Source: Ziziphus jujuba (taxonomy: Eukaryota; Streptophyta; Magnoliopsida; Rosales; Rhamnaceae). Taken from it: 64,000 nucleotides of DNA. Both the position numbers and the translations under genes were made by a program. Below, one piece after another: positions 10,279 through 19,624 of the stretch. The stretch's first letter is position 1, and the number at the start of each line of letters is the position of its first letter. The DNA is taken from NCBI RefSeq assembly GCF_031755915.1, contig NC_083388.1, positions 5,091,501 through 5,155,500 of the forward strand. Reading direction: 5' to 3'. The notes beneath the pieces are model-generated. The model worked only from the letters and a program-made list of their open reading frames with translations. It was not told the DNA's origin and searched no databases.

Positions 10279-10359
10279 TTGACCGAGGTTGACCGTTGAC
10301 CGTTGACCGAAAGGGGTCAAAAGTTGACTTTTTGACTCGGTGAGAATTTTGAGTTGACT
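10279..10359 (+). promoter_or_regulatory. W-box-like TTGAC cluster in 5' LTR of element C
   Basis: Four TTGACC, three TTGACT and one reverse GGTCAA within about 80 bp of the LTR's start. The same cluster recurs in the 3' LTR at 16800-16880. Compatible with WRKY binding; inference only. Confidence 0.5.
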
Positions 10360-10539
10360 AGGGTACGGTGGCGAAGTGCATGACTCCCTGAGTTCGTAGA
10401 CTAGTAGCACGTCGAAAACGGAGCTACGGTTTGAAAGTTATGGGCAAAACAAGTTGAAGTGTAAACTGTCTAAAAGGTACCGGGAGTTGACTTTTTCTTG
10501 TGATGTAATTGTGAGTTGACTCTTGTATGGTTGTAAAGT

Positions 10540-10555
10540 ACTCGTCGATACGAGT
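10540..10555. promoter_or_regulatory. Palindromic module ACTCGTCGATACGAGT
   Basis: 6-bp perfect arms (ACTCGT/ACGAGT) around CGAT, followed by TCATAGACTAG. The same or nearly the same module stands at a similar place in LTRs B, E, F, G, H, K and in family-B LTRs I and J. Confidence 0.5.
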
Positions 10556-10814
10556 TCATAGACTAGCGGCACGTCCGATTTGGACATGTGGTTTGAAAGT
10601 TATAGACCTGTAAAGTTTTTCAAATACTGTATTATTTTAATATTATTTTTTTTTACACGCATAACGAGGTGCCACGTGTGACTCAATGAAGGTGGCCATG
10701 TGTCACCATGGTGAAATGCCACATGTCAACCATGTGAAAAAAAAAAAAAAAAAAAAAAATCAAATTATTTTATTATTTTTGAATAATAATATTATTATTA
10801 ATATTATTTAATTA

Positions 10815-10965
10815 TTTCTTTTTCTTTTCCTTTTTCTTTCTCTTTTTCTTTTTCTTTTTCTTTTTCTTTTTCTTTTTCTTTTCTTTTCCCCACGTGGGAA
10901 AACACCACCACTTCTTTCTTTTTCTTTTTCTTTTTCTTTTTCTTTTTTTCTTTTTTTCCTTTCTT
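10815..10965 (+). repeat. CTTTT-type pyrimidine tract
   Basis: Long runs of CTTTTT/TTTTC units interrupted by CCCCACGTGGGAAAACACC. The mirrored copy is at about 17336-17480 in the 3' LTR. The Lys/Glu-rich reading frames on the other strand are translation artefacts of this tract. Confidence 0.85.
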
Positions 10966-12718
10966 CTTCCCCGAAACACCAAGCACGCAACAGTTATTTT
11001 TTTTTTTTTCTCCCCACCGGCCGTCCCTCTCTCTCTTCCGTGTTTTCAAATTCCGGCCACCCATAGCCCTCACGCGCCAGCCACCAAGGAAGCCCGCCAC
11101 CTCACGAGCTTGGCCGCCAAGTTTCACGGCCAGCCGCCGCCGGACGCGCGCCGATCGGGCCGGAGAAGCCGCCGGCCGGCCAAGTTTCTCTCTCCTCTTT
11201 TCTTGTGTTTTCCGGCCAGCCCACTCCCAATTGAGCCTCCTATCCCCCTATTTTGGGTCCTCTGAATCCAAAAATGGCCTCCAATCCCAGAAATTCGAAG
11301 CGGTTTGCGAGATATGGGGAAGTGAACACCGGTCGAAACTTTCCGACCAAATTCCGGCTACCTCCGGCGGAATTGGGGTCGACGGAGACCGGATTGGTGA
11401 TCCTCGTCCCACAAGCTTCGATTCGGTATATCATTCGACCATTTTGGTTAAAGTTTGTGTTTGAGCCCCGGGTACCGGGTATTATTTACCCGAATAAAAT
11501 ATTAATTTATTTGACTGTCTGTGAATTTTGTTCTAGGAGCACCGGTGAGTCGTAGAATTGATCCCGTAGTGGATCATGGGTTAATTGCGTGCTCAAGGTG
11601 AGTGACCCACCTTCAAATTAATTTTGGAAATTTAATTGGTGAATATATAATGTGTGATTTAAATATTTGGAATTTAATTTCTATGTGCCAAATATTTATT
11701 TGAATTATTGTGGAATTATTTGTGAATTTATCGGATTTAAGAAAATGTGTATTTCACCAATTTATGCCATGTGGAATTATTTTATGGTTTTGAGGATTTT
11801 GAAATTGGTGTGGTTTTAATGGTAAATTGGGCACGATTTGATTTTCAAATATTTCAAGGAAAATATTTGGTTATGTTGGTGATTTCAATTTTTATGAAAT
11901 ATGCCCATAAAATATTATGGGATTTGATTATGATATTTCGAGAAATTATTTATGCTTGGAAAAAAAAATGTGGATATTTGAATTGATGGATTTGGGAGTT
12001 GGTGGATTTGAAAATCATGGAATTTATGGTATGGATTATAAGGAAATTGTGGAGAATTTCCCGGTTCAAGCGGATGGATTATGCCCGCTATGCTTATGAA
12101 AAATGTGAAATTTGTTTTATGATTTAAATTTATGGATTTTATAATTTTTAGATGCACCGTGCACGTACTGGTGTTCTGATTATGTGATATGGTATATGTG
12201 ATATGGTTAGTGTGCACACGGTTGTGATTAGCGCGCAGGTGGGTGTGAGTAGCGCGCGGTTGATATTATGAGGGTGTCCTGTGGATGCCATCGGAGAGGG
12301 CGGCCACCCCCCTTTGGCCGGGACACCAGGTTAGCAGCGGCGCTGTGGGACGCCACACGACCGTATGCCGGTTTCTTTCTATAACCTCCTGTCTGGCGGT
12401 ACCTTGGGACGCTGGGTACTGTTGGCGCCACTGGTATATAGTGGGTGCATCAAATTATTTTCAGAACTGTGTTTTAAAAATAAAATGTTTGGAAACTGAA
12501 TTGGAATTAAAAATATAATTGTTACCGCTTCTGGTATTTAATTGATGTCTTGGTTTTCGGGGAATATGGATAAAGGGTTTTGTGAAATTGTTTTAAAAGG
12601 GGAACCTTTCCAACTGAGAGAATTGTAAGGGTTTTGAGAGAAAATATTATTTCCAAATAATTATTATTTATATACCTATTACCGTGGTATGATAGTGTAG
12701 AGTAGTAGGGTCGCTCAC

Positions 12719-12737
12719 TGAGATGATTAGCATCTCA
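12719..12737. promoter_or_regulatory. Conserved LTR hairpin TGAGATG-ATTAG-CATCTCA
   Basis: 7-bp perfect stem with a 5-nt loop. The same hairpin is present at 19224-19242, 21235-21253, 23240-23258 and, on the minus strand, 30124-30142; one-mismatch versions are at about 7820, 46815, 49055 and 53609. Position is in the 3' part of family-A LTRs. Role unknown; R/U5 RNA structure is a guess. Confidence 0.55.
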
Positions 12738-13121
12738 CACTCTTAAATTCCGTTCCTCTAGGTACCAGATTGTCGGTGTTCACTCGGAGCGGACTTGATC
12801 TTCCTCGCTGTTTTAGTTCGGCAGTACCCTGTTATTCTTTTATTGCAGTTGTAATATTTCTTTCACTCTTGTTGTATTTATTTTGCACTGGATTACTGTA
12901 TTTATTTTTTTAAGTACTGCAATTTGTGGAACCAATTTGTAGTTTGTGGGAGGAATAAGGGGATATTTTTGAAGTGTGTTTTCAGTGCAGGTAAATTTGT
13001 GATAAGTAAATCCCTTAGGGGAGGTGCTGCCGGATTTTCCGTTGGAAGGTTCGGTGGTATTTCCCTGGGATCAGGGCTGTCTAGGGTTCCGGAGGAGGAA
13101 TTCTGGACGGGTCCTGACAGT

Positions 13122-13133
13122 TGGTATCAGAGC
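13122..13133 (+). promoter_or_regulatory. Primer-binding site of element C
   Basis: TGGTATCAGAGC, 2 bp after the 5' LTR, is the exact initiator-Met tRNA primer site of plant LTR retrotransposons. Confidence 0.93.
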
Positions 13134-13590
13134 TCTAGGTTCTAGTATTCCTAAGGGACTGTGCATTGTTGTGCATCCTATCCGTGTTTAATCTCTCGTT
13201 TTACCCGTGTGAAAGCGTTCTTTCTGTTTGTCTCGAAGTAAATTCGTTGCCCGAGTTTGAATAACTCTAATCTTCGAGGGTGTCAATTAGGATCATCTAG
13301 CCTAACGGGAAATTCCTATGGCCTAGTCGATGGTCGAGGATGCCTTTTCTTTTTGAAGGTCAAGCTTATCATCGTGAATGGTATCCGTTTCGTTCATGGA
13401 GAAGAATGATGATTGCCTAAGGATGTGTGTCGATCGATTTCAAGGCGTCAAAATATTTTTCCAATCGATTATCAAAATTAAATGCTTTTCAACGTGGTAT
13501 TGGAAATTAAAGGTGTTTTATTCAAGTATTTTTGGTTTGTGTTCGTACATGTATTTGTATGTTATATCGTTTGATATTATACTGCACCAT
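13134..13590 (+). other. Leader of element C, non-coding
   Basis: The first ~230 bp closely match the leader of element B (21710-21940). No domain is seen in its short ORFs (for example 13378-13704). Confidence 0.5.
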
Positions 13591-13790
13591 ATGGAGGCGG
13601 CGAACCAATGTGGTCCATGTAGAGCTAGCCCCATGATCATGTTGCCTATGAGCCCGGGGAATTGGACGGCCAATATAGGCAACCACCCTGGTTTGTATTG
13701 GTAGCAGAGTGTCGGCGACAGTTGGAATCATGGATTACGTAACATGTAGAAGGTATCGTACGTACCTCCATTACAAGCGTGCATATTTTA
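13590..13790 (+). repeat. ~200-bp repeat block shared with 24955-25150 and 57845-58050
   Basis: Carries ATGTGGTCCATG.AGAGCTAGCC, GGATTGGACG.CCAAT and GTAGCAG.GTGTCGGCGACAG. The same order appears in plus orientation at 24955-25150 and reversed at 57845-58050. It is a mobile fragment of LTR-variant sequence inside C's interior; no function is evident. Confidence 0.6.
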
Positions 13791-13954
13791 TTTTATGCAA
13801 TGGATTTTAAGATATGATTTTCAATGTGGAGTTTTAACAATTGCCTATGCAAGTTAGGTATATTTGAAAAATATATTTTATTATTTGTTTTATGTTATGG
13901 TTTTTCCAAAAGCGACTTAAGGTTAAGTATCGCCAATTAAGAATCCAAAGCAGG

Positions 13955-14200
13955 GTATCGTTGAGTTCAAAAAGGAGATCCTAAAGGAAGCACGTGATTC
14001 AATGTATGCGATACACCCCAAGGGTATAAAGACGTATGGAATGCTCACTGGATGACATGGTGGTTTGGCACGATAAAGGAAGTTGCAAGATCCGAATAAA
14101 GGTACTTAGGTCACCGATAAGTAAAAGTAGGGAGATGTAAACATGGATTTCGTGCTTAAACTATCGTTCACAAAGAGAAGGTACGACAGCGTTTAGAGAA
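13955..14200 (+). pseudogene. Decayed integrase zinc-domain fragment in element C
   Basis: Nucleotides spell, with several breaks, KKEILKEARDSMYAIHP followed by remnants of the HHCC region and the MDFVLKLSF segment. This parallels the better-preserved integrase piece at 15315-15600. It is too damaged to be coding and shows that two integrase-derived fragments lie in one interior. Confidence 0.5.
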
Positions 14201-14950
14201 TCAAGCAAGATCCGGATAGCGACTAAAGTTCTACTTGGTGGTTGATGAGGTTAATGAGATGAGGATGATTCCTTAGGCATGGTTGGATGTTTAAGCATGG
14301 TTATTTTTCATTCTAGAAGCTAAGATCTTGATATCTTATTTCCTTGGAGATTTAAGGTTCGTATTGATGGTGCTTCATCGATTCAAGGTGGTTGATATTG
14401 TTGGTGATAATTTACAATGATAAGGAGTATGATTTTTGGGACGGAGTTAGAATTTAAGAAGTGTGGAATACTTTATTGGGTTAAGGATCTAGTGATTTGT
14501 TCATAGTATTGGTGGTGATGCTAGAATTAGGATTTAAATTCTTTATTGCTTGAGGTGTGGATTCATGGAATTTATTTGAAATGGGGGAAACTTAGGGTTT
14601 TCAAGAATGGTATTTGGATGTTGAGAAATTTTATTCATGACCTTGTTGAATTTAGTTAAAAGAAAGATTGATGTTTGTCGAGGTTAAGACTATTGGTTAA
14701 TCAATGAGGAGCAAGGGTTTTATAATTGTAAGTACTAGGAGGGTAATCGAAGATAAGTGAATTAATCTCAACCTTAACTTGGTGATACCAGTATTTGAGG
14801 AAATTAGACTTAAGTTCTAATCTAACCTTTTAAAGTGCTGATCGAGTCACGAGAGTTGGTTGTTGGTTTAAGGATGCATGCTTTAGAAGCACCTTATGGT
14901 TAGCGTTCGACTATGACCAAGACTTGTAGATCGTGTTCTCGTGGACCAAT
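14201..14950 (+). other. Unassigned interior of element C
   Basis: About 750 bp of moderately A/T-rich sequence without a recognisable domain, LTR landmark or long open frame. It may be decayed pol or spacer sequence. Confidence 0.4.
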
Positions 14951-14999
14951 TTGACTATCCTTAATTAGTGGGCATGAGAAGGAAAGTTGCACAAGAGGG

Positions 15000-15711
15000 A
15001 AGTTAAAGTCACTATTAGGCGAATGTAGTGGCAGATGCTTTGAGTAGGAAGGCTACTGGATCTCTTGCTCACGTCCAAGTCATCCAACTACCTCTCATGG
15101 TGGAGTTGAAGAAGATGGGGGTGTTAATGCATATGCACCCTTCAGGAGTTCTTATGGCTAGCTTCCAGGTACGACCGGTGTTGGTGGATCGTATAGTAGA
15201 GACCCAAATGGAAGATCCTAAGTTGAGGACAATTAAGGGCAAGGTACAAGAAGGTCTTGATCCGGAATTTTCCATAAGGAGGGATGGAGCCCTCGTGTAT
15301 AAAGGACGACTTTGCGTTCCGGATATCCCAGGACTCAAGAAGGAGATTTTGGAGGAGGCGCACAGCTCGATGTATGCGATGCATCCGGGAAGTACCAAGA
15401 TGTACCGGACGCTTGTTAAGTATTATTGGTGGATTGGTATGAAGAGAGAAGTGGCAGACTTCGTATCAAAGTGTTTGATTTGTCAACAAGTGAAAGCAGA
15501 AAGACAGAAGCCTTTGGGACTACTCCAATCTTTACCGATTCCTGTGTGGAAGTGGGAAGAACTCAACATGGACTTCGTATTCAAGCTTTCTTCCACACCT
15601 AGAAGGTACGACGGCATTTGGGTAATCATTGATCGTCTCACCAAGTCGGCACACTTCCTACCGGTGCGAGAACGTTTTTCACCCGAGAAGTTAGCCCAGT
15701 TGTTCGTGTAA
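15000..15711 (+). pseudogene. RNase H end plus integrase N-half (fragment) in element C
   Basis: The open frame at 15028-15711 starts with the end of RNase H (MADALSRKATGSLAHVQ) and runs into integrase: the HHCC zinc region (about 15360-15490; EEAHSSMYAMHPGSTKMY ... CLICQQVK) and the core beginning MDFVFKLSSTPRRYDGIW with the first catalytic Asp. It stops shortly after the [20 protein letters not shown] segment, before the second Asp and the Glu. It then joins directly to gag, which is the wrong order for any LTR retrotransposon. No active integrase is possible. Confidence 0.8.
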
Positions 15712-16400
15712 GGCATACGTGGGATCAGTTCAAGATGGCCTTCTCTACTGAGTTTTGTCCTCCTGCCTACCGTGAAGCAAGAAGGAGAGAGTTCGAGGAA
15801 CTACGACAGGGGAACATGACGGTGACAGAGTACGAGAGGAGATTCCGAGAACTATCAGGATTCTGCATGCACCTGATTCCCGACGATCACACGAAGAAGG
15901 TGAGGTTCATAGACGGATTGAAAGAGAACATCGGCTACACCCTTTCTGGATCAGTACATCCCACCTATCAGTCCGCCAGGGATGCAGCGCTCGAGCTAGA
16001 GAGACAGGAGGAGATACACAGACCCTCGAGGCGCAGATCATTCGAAGGATCGTATAGCGGAGTACCTCGACAGGGAGCAGCTAAGAAGAGCCATAGCTCA
16101 GGCTCAGACAGTGATGGGTTAAGCCCACGAGGCAGATTCCAGAGGAGAGATAGTTATCGCATGCCCCAGCCAGCTCGCCATTCGATCATTGTGGATGCAA
16201 GCTCGTATCAGCAGTCACGCATTGGTTCTCCGCGGATTTGTCCACTTTGTAGGGGGAATCATTCTGGGCAGTGTCAGATGGATGGTTTATGCTTTCGGTG
16301 TGGGCAGCCAGGTCACATAAGGAGGGATTGCCCTTATGGTAGTGGCAGTGTGCTAGAAGCAGGTCGACGGACACAGCATACAAGGGTATTTCCAGGATAG
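15712..16400 (+). pseudogene. gag: gag C-terminal two-thirds with intact zinc knuckle, element C
   Basis: Begins in mid-capsid at the HTWDQFK position and matches gag of element E (26880 onwards): EFEELRQGNMTV, YERRFRELSGFCMHLIPDDH, VRFIDGLKEN. The two zinc-binding stretches are CPLCRGNHSGQC and [14 protein letters not shown] (about 16280-16332), the latter an intact CCHC knuckle. A single in-frame TAG at 16398-16400, which fits CAG to TAG, ends it; the same frame stays open to 16715. The N-terminal capsid and the natural start are missing. Confidence 0.8.
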
Positions 16401-16715
16401 AGTTCCCAGGGGAGTCAGCCAGTAGGAGTTTCTTCGGGATCAGTACAGCCGTCTGCAGGATCGAGTCGAGGTAGAGGAAGGAGAACCCAGCAGACAAGTC
16501 AAGGCCGGGTGTTTGCTATGACGCAGCAGGGAGCCAGGACTACGCCCGACGATTTCACAGATCAAGGGATGGAAACAGACCTGATCCTGTTGGATCTATC
16601 CGGACTTGAAGTAGTGTTGGGCATGGATTGGTTGGCAAGGAACTACTTAGTCGAGGAAGCAACGTGGGAACCCGAAACACAGATGCGTGAGCAGTACCCG
16701 TATCTGTTCCAGTGA
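16401..16715 (+). pseudogene. Fused protease-remnant / chromodomain-tail segment, element C
   Basis: In frame with the preceding gag. Part 1 is the Gly/Ser/Gln linker. Part 2 is protease lacking its catalytic Asp region: TPDDF joins straight to [20 protein letters not shown] at about 16556, where element E has about 190 further bases. Part 3 joins GMDWLARN to the last 22 codons of pol (LVEEATWEPETQ, stop 16713-16715) at about 16642. Short microhomologies sit at the joins (GGAAC at the second). Both deletions keep the frame. The product, if read through the TAG, would be Gag plus a small chromodomain-end tail. Confidence 0.75.
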
Positions 16716-16746
16716 CGTGCGGAAATTTCGAGGACGAAATTTTTGT

Positions 16747-16758
16747 AAGGGGGGAAGG
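16747..16758 (+). promoter_or_regulatory. Polypurine tract of element C
   Basis: AAGGGGGGAAGG ends 1 bp before the 3' LTR; it is the plus-strand primer position. Element E has the same tract at 34045-34056. Confidence 0.9.
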
Positions 16759-16759
16759 C

Positions 16760-19624
16760 TGTAACACCCCGTCCCAAATCGCACCGGAATCCGTGCACGT
16801 TGACCGAGGTTGACCGTTGACCGTTGACCGAAAGGGGTCAAAAGTTGACTTTTTGACTCGGTGAGAATTTTGAGTTGACTAGGGTACGGTGGCGAAGTGC
16901 ATGACTCCCTGAGTTCGTAGACTAGTAGCACGTCGAAAACGGAGCTACGGTTTGAAAGTTATGGGCAAAACAAGTTGAAGTGTAAACTGTCTAAAAGGTG
17001 CCGGGAGTTGACTTTTTCTTGTGATGTAATTGTGAGTTGACTCTTGTATGGTTGTAAAGTACTCGTCGATACGAGTTCATAGACTAGCGGCACGTCCGAT
17101 TTGGACATGTGGTTTGAAAGTTATAGACCTGTAAAGTTTTTCAAATACTGTATTATTTTAATATTATTTTTTTTTACACGCATAACGAGGTGCCACGTGT
17201 GACTCAATGAAGGTGGCCATGTGTCACCATGGTGAAATGCCACATGTCAACCATGTGAAAAAAAAAAAAAAAAAAAAAAATCAAATTATTTTATTATTTT
17301 TGAATAATAATATTATTATTAATATTATTTAATTATTTCTTTTTCTTTTCCTTTTTCTTTCTCTTTTTCTTTTTCTTTTTCTTTTTCTTTTTCTTTTTCT
17401 TTTCTTTTCCCCACGTGGGAAAACACCACCACTTCTTTCTTTTTCTTTTTCTTTTTCTTTTTCTTTTTTTCTTTTTTTCCTTTCTTCTTCCCCGAAACAC
17501 CAAGCACGCAACAGTTATTTTTTTTTTTTTCTCCCCACCGGCCGTCCCTCTCTCTCTTCCGTGTTTTCAAATTCCGGCCACCCATAGCCCTCACGCGCCA
17601 GCCACCAAGGAAGCCCGCCACCTCACGAGCTTGGCCGCCAAGTTTCACGGCCAGCCGCCGCCGGACGCGCGCCGATCGGGCCGGCCAAGTTTCTCTCTCC
17701 TCTTTTCTTGTGTTTTCCGGCCAGCCCACTCCCAATTGAGCCTCCTATCCCCCTATTTTGGGTCCTCTGAATCCAAAAATGGCCTCCAATCCCAGAAATT
17801 CGAAGCGGTTTGCGAGATATGGGGAAGTGAACACCGGTCGAAACTTTCCGACCAAATTCCGGCTACCTCCGGCGGAATTGGGGTCGACGGAGACCGGATT
17901 GGTGATCCTCGTCCCACAAGCTTCGATTCGGTATATCATTCGACCATTTTGGTTAAAGTTTGTGTTTGAGCCCCGGGTACCGGGTATTATTTACCCGAAT
18001 AAAATATTAATTTATTTGACTGTCTGTGAATTTTGTTCTAGGAGCACCGGTGAGTCGTAGAATTGATCCCGTAGTGGATCATGGGTTAATTGCGTGCTCA
18101 AGGTGAGTGACCCACCTTCAAATTAATTTTGGAAATTTAATTGGTGAATATATAATGTGTGATTTAAATATTTGGAATTTAATTTCTATGTGCCAAATAT
18201 TTATTTGAATTATTGTGGAATTATTTGTGAATTTATCGGATTTAAGAAAATGTGTATTTCACCAATTTATGCCATGTGGAATTATTTTATGGTTTTGAGG
18301 ATTTTGAAATTGGTGTGGTTTTAATGGTAAATTGGGCACGATTTGATTTTCAAATATTTCAAGGAAAATATTTGGTTATGTTGGTGATTTCAATTTTTAT
18401 GAAATATGCCCATAAAATATTATGGGATTTGATTATGATATTTCGAGAAATTATTTATGCTTGGAAAAAAAAATGTGGATATTTGAATTGATGGATTTGG
18501 GAGTTGGTGGATTTGAAAATCATGGAATTTATGGTATGGATTATAAGGAAATTGTGGAGAATTTCCCGGTTCAAGCGGATGGATTATGCCCGCTATGCTT
18601 ATGAAAAATGTGAAATTTGTTTTATGATTTAAATTTATGGATTTTATAATTTTTAGATGCACCGTGCACGTACTGGTGTTCTGATTATGTGATATGGTAT
18701 ATGTGATATGGTTAGTGTGCACACGGTTGTGATTAGCGCGCAGGTGGGTGTGAGTAGCGCGCGGTTGATATTATGAGGGTGTCCTGTGGATGCCATCGGA
18801 GAGGGCGGCCACCCCCCTTTGGCCGGGACACCAGGTTAGCAGCGGCGCTGTGGGACGCCACACGACCGTATGCCGGTTTCTTTCTATAACCTCCTGTCTG
18901 GCGGTACCTTGGGACGCTGGGTACTGTTGGCGCCACTGGTATATAGTGGGTGCATCAAATTATTTTCAGAACTGTGTTTTAAAAATAAAATGTTTGGAAA
19001 CTGAATTGGAATTAAAAATATAATTGTTACCGCTTCTGGTATTTAATTGATGTCTTGGTTTTCGGGGAATATGGATAAAGGGTTTTGTGAAATTGTTTTA
19101 AAAGGGGAACCTTTCCAACTGAGAGAATTGTAAGGGTTTTGAGAGAAAATATTATTTCCAAATAATTATTATTTATATACCTATTACCGTGGTATGATAG
19201 TGTAGAGTAGTAGGGTCGCTCACTGAGATGATTAGCATCTCACACTCTTAAATTTCGTTCCTCTAGGTACCAGATTGTCGGTGTTCACTCGGAGCGGACT
19301 TGATCTTCCTCGCTGTTTTAGTTCGGCAGTACCCTGTTATTCTTTTATTGCAGTTGTAATATTTCTTTCACTCTTGTTGTATTTATTTTGCACTGGATTA
19401 CTGTATTTATTTTTTTAAGTACTGCAATTTGTGGAACCAATTTGTAGTTTGTGGGAGGAATAAGGGGATATTTTTGAAGTGTGTTTTCAGTGCAGGTAAA
19501 TTTGTGATAAGTAAATCCCTTAGGGGAGGTGCTGCCGGATTTTCCGTTGGAAGGTTCGGTGGTATTTCCCTGGGATCAGGGCTGTCTAGGGTTCCGGAGG
19601 AGGAATTCTGGACGGGTCCTGACA
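16760..19624 (+). repeat. 3' LTR of element C (2865 bp)
   Basis: Same order and almost the same sequence as 10239-13119; it lacks 16 bp of the GC-rich leader (position near 17684) and shows two base differences by eye. Followed by CTGAACTCC of element B's LTR. Confidence 0.92.

Larger units (their letters stand above)
10239..13119 (+). repeat. 5' LTR of element C (2881 bp)
   Basis: Begins TGTAACACCCCGTCCC and ends GGTCCTGACA. In order it holds a TTGAC cluster, two copies of a GAGTTC.TAGACTAG module, a 23-A run, CTTTT pyrimidine tracts (10815-10965), a GC-rich leader, a CGGGTA...TACCCG hairpin near 11475, the GTGAGTGACCCACC box (11600), the GC-rich block (12270-12450), a hairpin at 12719-12737 and the terminal box. 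Small ORFs inside are not conserved as proteins. Confidence 0.92.
10239..19624 (+). mobile_element. Element C: young non-autonomous family-A LTR retrotransposon
   Basis: Complete structure: 5' LTR 10239-13119, primer site 13122-13133, interior 13120-16759, polypurine tract 16747-16758, 3' LTR 16760-19624. By eye the two LTRs differ by two substitutions (10479 A vs 17000 G; 12750 C vs 19255 T) and one 16-bp indel (near 11171), which exactly explains 2881 vs 2865 bp. Insertion is therefore recent. It split the LTR of element B; the flanks share CTGA (10235-10238 and 19625-19628), a 4-bp rather than clean 5-bp duplication. The interior lacks RT and has domains out of order, so it must have been mobilised by proteins supplied by relatives. 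Confidence 0.9.

Noticed and set aside
10804..11127. Lys/Glu-rich ORFs on the minus strand (also 17325-17735) as charged-protein genes
   Set aside because: They are the translation of the CTTTT pyrimidine tract inside the LTRs of element C and occur identically in both LTRs.
12285..12518. Recurring ORF through the LTR GC-rich block as a conserved small protein
   Set aside because: The frame is not kept among LTR copies, and the reverse strand is equally open. Conservation seems to be at nucleotide level.
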